Below, in pieces: positions 61,921 through 64,000 of a stretch of 64,000 bases of DNA; positions within the stretch are counted from its first letter, which is position 1; each line of letters starts with the position of its first letter. Origin of the DNA: Prunella strophiata. Taxonomy: Eukaryota > Chordata > Aves > Passeriformes > Prunellidae. The notes below the pieces were generated by a model, which worked only from the letters and a program-made list of their open reading frames with translations, did no database searches and had not been told where the DNA came from. The DNA lies in contig JAZBQD010000034.1 in assembly GCA_036583965.1 (NCBI GenBank), forward strand, positions 10,542,040-10,606,039, read 5' to 3'. A program made the position numbers and the translations under genes.

Positions 61921-62790
61921 TACCCTAATTTTTTCCTGATATTTATCACAGTTTTTCCCTTTTGCACTTCACATCCACTACTGTTTTTCCTGCCCTTGTT
62001 TACTAATGAGTGGGACTTGGTCCTTTCACTCCCTGGGACAAGGGAACTTACTGAAACTCCTCACCAGGAAATTTGGTCCCCATGGGTGTCAAGGAACAGA
62101 ACAAGGTATTCAGAAATGTATCTGGACCTCCTGAGTATGCAAATGCAGTTTGAAATATCTGTCCTTAAAATGTTGATGGCTGCTTTTCAGGGCAGACCAT
62201 AAATGCTGTGAGAACTAGTACCTTGTATTAGGCTCAGAGGGAGCCTAAACATAAATCCCTCCTTTTTCCAGCCACATGCTCCATGACTTTCATTGCCCCT
62301 TGCCTTTGCCTATTGGTGCCCCAGGCAAATTCCTCATTACCTGACACTAAAACAGTGATACAGTGATCTCCATCCTGTACCTCACTGTTCCCTATTTCTA
62401 TTTTTGATCACTTGTGTAAAGACAGAAAAAAAGGTGAAAGATGTAGTTGGGCAAAAATTCCTGATCCTTTGGGTGCCCCTTCAGGTTTGTGTTCAGACCT
62501 TAGTGGGAAGTTGCACCCCTTGACCTCCTTATTGCTCATCAGCTGCCTGTCTCTTGTGACAGGAAAATTGCAACCTTCAATATGCAAACTTTCTGTCAAA
62601 ACTGCTCTCATTTGGTTTGGGTTTTTTAATGGTTTTGTGAGAAGAGCACTTTTCCAGAGTATGGCAGAATTTCTGGATCCTTATTATGTTGAATACAGTA
62701 GGTGATACTTCAAAATATTATGGCTTTTAGAGGTTAAGAAGTTGTGAGATGGGAACAGTTTAATCATATCGTCTGAGTGCTGTAAAATGT
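61921..62790. other. Unique DNA between the two minisatellites
   Basis: No gene is recognised. Short open frames on both strands have no known motif. This is the distal upstream region of GFPT2. Confidence 0.55.
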
Positions 62791-63178
62791 GTCCTTCGCT
62801 GGGCTCTGTCCCTCGCTGGGCTCTGTCCCCCCCCGGGCTCTGTCCCCTCCCCGGGCTCTGTCCCCTCGCCGGGCTCTGCCCCTCCCTGGGCTCTGTCTCC
62901 ACCGAGGGTCTGTCCCCTCTCTGGGCTGTGTCCCCACGGGCTCTGCCCCTCCCCGGGCTCTGTCCCCTCGCCGGGCTCTGCCCCTCCCCGGGCTCTGCCC
63001 CTCTCTGGGCTCTGTCCCCTCTCTGGGCTCTGCCCCTCGCTGGGCTCTGCCCCTCTCTGGGCTCTGTCCCTCCCCGGGCTGTGTCCCCTCCCCGGGCTCT
63101 GTCCCCTCCCCGGGCTCTGCCCCCTCTCTGGGCTGTGTCCCCTCCCCGGGCTGTGTCCCCTCCTCGGGCTCTGGCCCG
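62791..63178. repeat. GC-rich 17-18 bp minisatellite next to the GFPT2 promoter, about 22 units
   Basis: Units of the form CYSBGGGCTCTGTCCCCT repeat about 22 times, with variation mainly in the first four bases (CTCT, CCCC, CGCC, CGCT) and in CTGTCC against CTGCCC. On the minus strand each unit gives AGGGG and CCCGGGG-type runs, so G-quadruplex formation is plausible. Gly/Arg/Ser/Pro- and Leu/Cys/Pro-rich open frames (up to 297 codons) on both strands come from the repeat. It ends about 100 bp before the putative GFPT2 transcription start. Confidence 0.95.
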
Positions 63179-63248
63179 CTGCCCCGCGGGCCCCGGCCCG
63201 GGGGCGGGCGGAGGCGGAGGCAGGCCCTGCCCTGTAACCGGGCCGCAG

Positions 63249-63290
63249 CATAAGATCCGCGGGCGGCGGGGCCGGGCCGGCGTCAGCCGC
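63249..63290 (+). promoter_or_regulatory. GFPT2: Putative GFPT2 core promoter (weak TATA-like plus initiator)
   Basis: CATAAGA at 63249-63255 is the only AT-rich hexamer-scale island in a very GC-rich stretch. About 33 bp downstream is GTCAGCC, an initiator-like site with A at 63284. This would give a leader of about 42 nt before the ATG. The element is a poor TATA match, so this is a suggestion. Confidence 0.4.
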
Positions 63291-63325
63291 GTTCGCCGGA
63301 GCGGGAGGGACCGAGCGCTGCCACC
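63284..63325 (+). other. GFPT2: GFPT2 5' UTR (start approximate)
   Basis: About 42 GC-rich bases between the initiator-like A and the ATG, without an upstream ATG. Its length depends on the inferred start site. Confidence 0.4.
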
Positions 63326-63332
63326 ATGTGCG
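63326..63332 (+). CDS. GFPT2: GFPT2 first coding exon (Met-Cys plus one base; partial)
   Basis: GFPT2 is glutamine:fructose-6-phosphate amidotransferase 2, the rate-limiting cytosolic enzyme of hexosamine biosynthesis (fructose-6-phosphate + glutamine to glucosamine-6-phosphate + glutamate). GCCACC ATG TGC G is followed directly by the strong donor GTGAGTGC (from 63333). The exon thus has an ideal Kozak start and codes for Met-Cys and the first base of a G-codon. In this family Cys after the removed Met is the N-terminal nucleophile of the glutaminase domain, followed by Gly-Ile. On reading frame alone GFPT1 or another Ntn amidotransferase (MCG-) is possible. Divergent CNOT6, its neighbour in human 5q35, decides for GFPT2. 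The remaining exons lie beyond the right edge. Confidence 0.82.
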
Positions 63333-64000
63333 GTGAGTGCCGGGGCGCGGGCTGAGCCCGGCCCGCAAGGGACAAGGGCCGCTTTGTCCCCGAGCCCAGC
63401 GGCGTCGCTCGGGACTGGCCCCGCTGCATCCTTTTGGGGGTGGGCAGGACAGGGAGCGCCGGGCAGGTGAAGGTGGAGCCCCTCCGCCCGGCCCTTCTCC
63501 CGAGGAGAGGCGATCGCCGTTCCCATCCTCCCTCCCCGAGCCCCCCGTGCCTGGCGGCGTGTCCCCGGTCTTGGCATGGTCCCCGGCCTTGGGATGGAAG
63601 TCGTCCCGTTCTCACCGCCCGGCTGCCCCGGGGTGCCCGGGTTAACCTCTGCTCCTGGCCCCGCTGCCTCTGATGCACGGGATGCGCTGGGCTCTGTCTT
63701 TCCTGAACCGGGACTAGGGATTGATTAATCGTGACTCACTTCCGAGCTCTAGCGATAAGGGAGAGTTTGTGGTTTTCAAACAAAGGCAGTGAAGGAGCTT
63801 AATTCTTAGCTGTTGTGAGTTTATTCACGTAATTTTGTCTAATAAAGATGAGATGGTAAAGATAATTCCTACAGCGTGTACACAATTGCTTAGATATGCT
63901 TCGGATCAGATTGAAATCAAGGTGTGGGTTCAGAAGCTGCTAATGCGATTGTATTTGGTTATGGAGGAAAGTTTGGTGAAACTTTGCTAATCTGTCCCTG
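63333..64000 (+). other. GFPT2: GFPT2 intron 1 (5' part)
   Basis: Begins with GTGAGTGC; the first 300 bp are GC-rich, then the sequence becomes AT-rich from about 63720. No second exon carrying the expected (G)GA-ATC-TTT-type continuation is present before the window ends. Confidence 0.75.

Larger units (their letters stand above)
62780..63640. promoter_or_regulatory. GFPT2: CpG island of the GFPT2 promoter
   Basis: A GC- and CpG-rich region covering the minisatellite, the putative core promoter, exon 1 and the start of intron 1. Roughly half of its length is the tandem repeat, so the functional non-repetitive island is about 63180-63640. Confidence 0.8.

Noticed and set aside
60654..61967. 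437-, 376- and 364-codon minus-strand frames
   Set aside because: They are the 22-bp minisatellite read in different phases, with an identical cyclic peptide; there is no non-repeat protein.
15421..62790. tRNA, rRNA or microRNA genes, and endogenous retrovirus genes or LTR pairs
   Set aside because: I looked for clover-leaf boxes, conserved rRNA phrases, paired LTR-like ends and retroviral motifs and found none that I could support by eye.
63326..63332. GFPT1, ASNS or PPAT-like gene instead of GFPT2
   Set aside because: A Met-Cys-G start alone would also allow GFPT1 or asparagine synthetase, but the divergent CNOT6 neighbour fits GFPT2. ASNS starts its coding region in a longer internal exon.
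62684..63577. 297-, 227-, 202- and 154-codon frames over the GC minisatellite
   Set aside because: Low-complexity translations of the 17-18 bp repeat on both strands, crossing the GFPT2 promoter and exon.

Overview
The window is vertebrate nuclear DNA, most likely from a bird. Three things point this way. It has long introns and intergenic DNA with only two CpG islands. It carries fragments in the style of avian CR1 LINEs (clearest at 13486-13531). It also holds two recognisable gene starts whose arrangement matches the CNOT6-GFPT2 neighbourhood of human 5q35. Almost none of it is protein coding: only about 119 coding bases in two exons can be supported.

Layout. (1) 1-15.2 kb, minus strand: the 5' end of CNOT6, a CCR4-type deadenylase of the CCR4-NOT complex. 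The first coding exon is at 415-528, with ATG at 526. Downstream is intron 2, which runs off the left edge. Upstream is a 14.4 kb intron 1 that leads back to a GC-rich, apparently non-coding exon 1, whose donor is at 14958/14957 in a CpG island (about 13.69-15.42 kb). (2) 15.2-63.28 kb: a 48 kb divergent intergenic interval. It holds no gene I recognise, but it has microsatellites, minisatellites, CR1-like fossils and a few stretches that look like conserved non-coding elements. (3) 63.28-64.0 kb, plus strand: the promoter, first exon and start of intron 1 of GFPT2, glutamine:fructose-6-phosphate amidotransferase 2. Its exon 1 encodes only Met, the catalytic Cys and one base of the next codon.

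The two genes are head to head but 48 kb apart, so they do not share a core promoter. Their functions (mRNA poly(A) removal, and entry into hexosamine biosynthesis) are not known to be linked. The pairing is conserved synteny, not an operon-like unit.

The most striking structure is a 22-bp AT-only-like minisatellite at 60799-61920, exactly 51 units by length and visibly uniform. It lies 1.4 kb from a GC-rich 17-18 bp minisatellite (62791-63178) that abuts the GFPT2 promoter. I found no convincing new biological system. The candidates worth checking are these two repeat arrays, the double upstream ORF of CNOT6, a second promoter-like block inside CNOT6 intron 1, and several possible enhancers.
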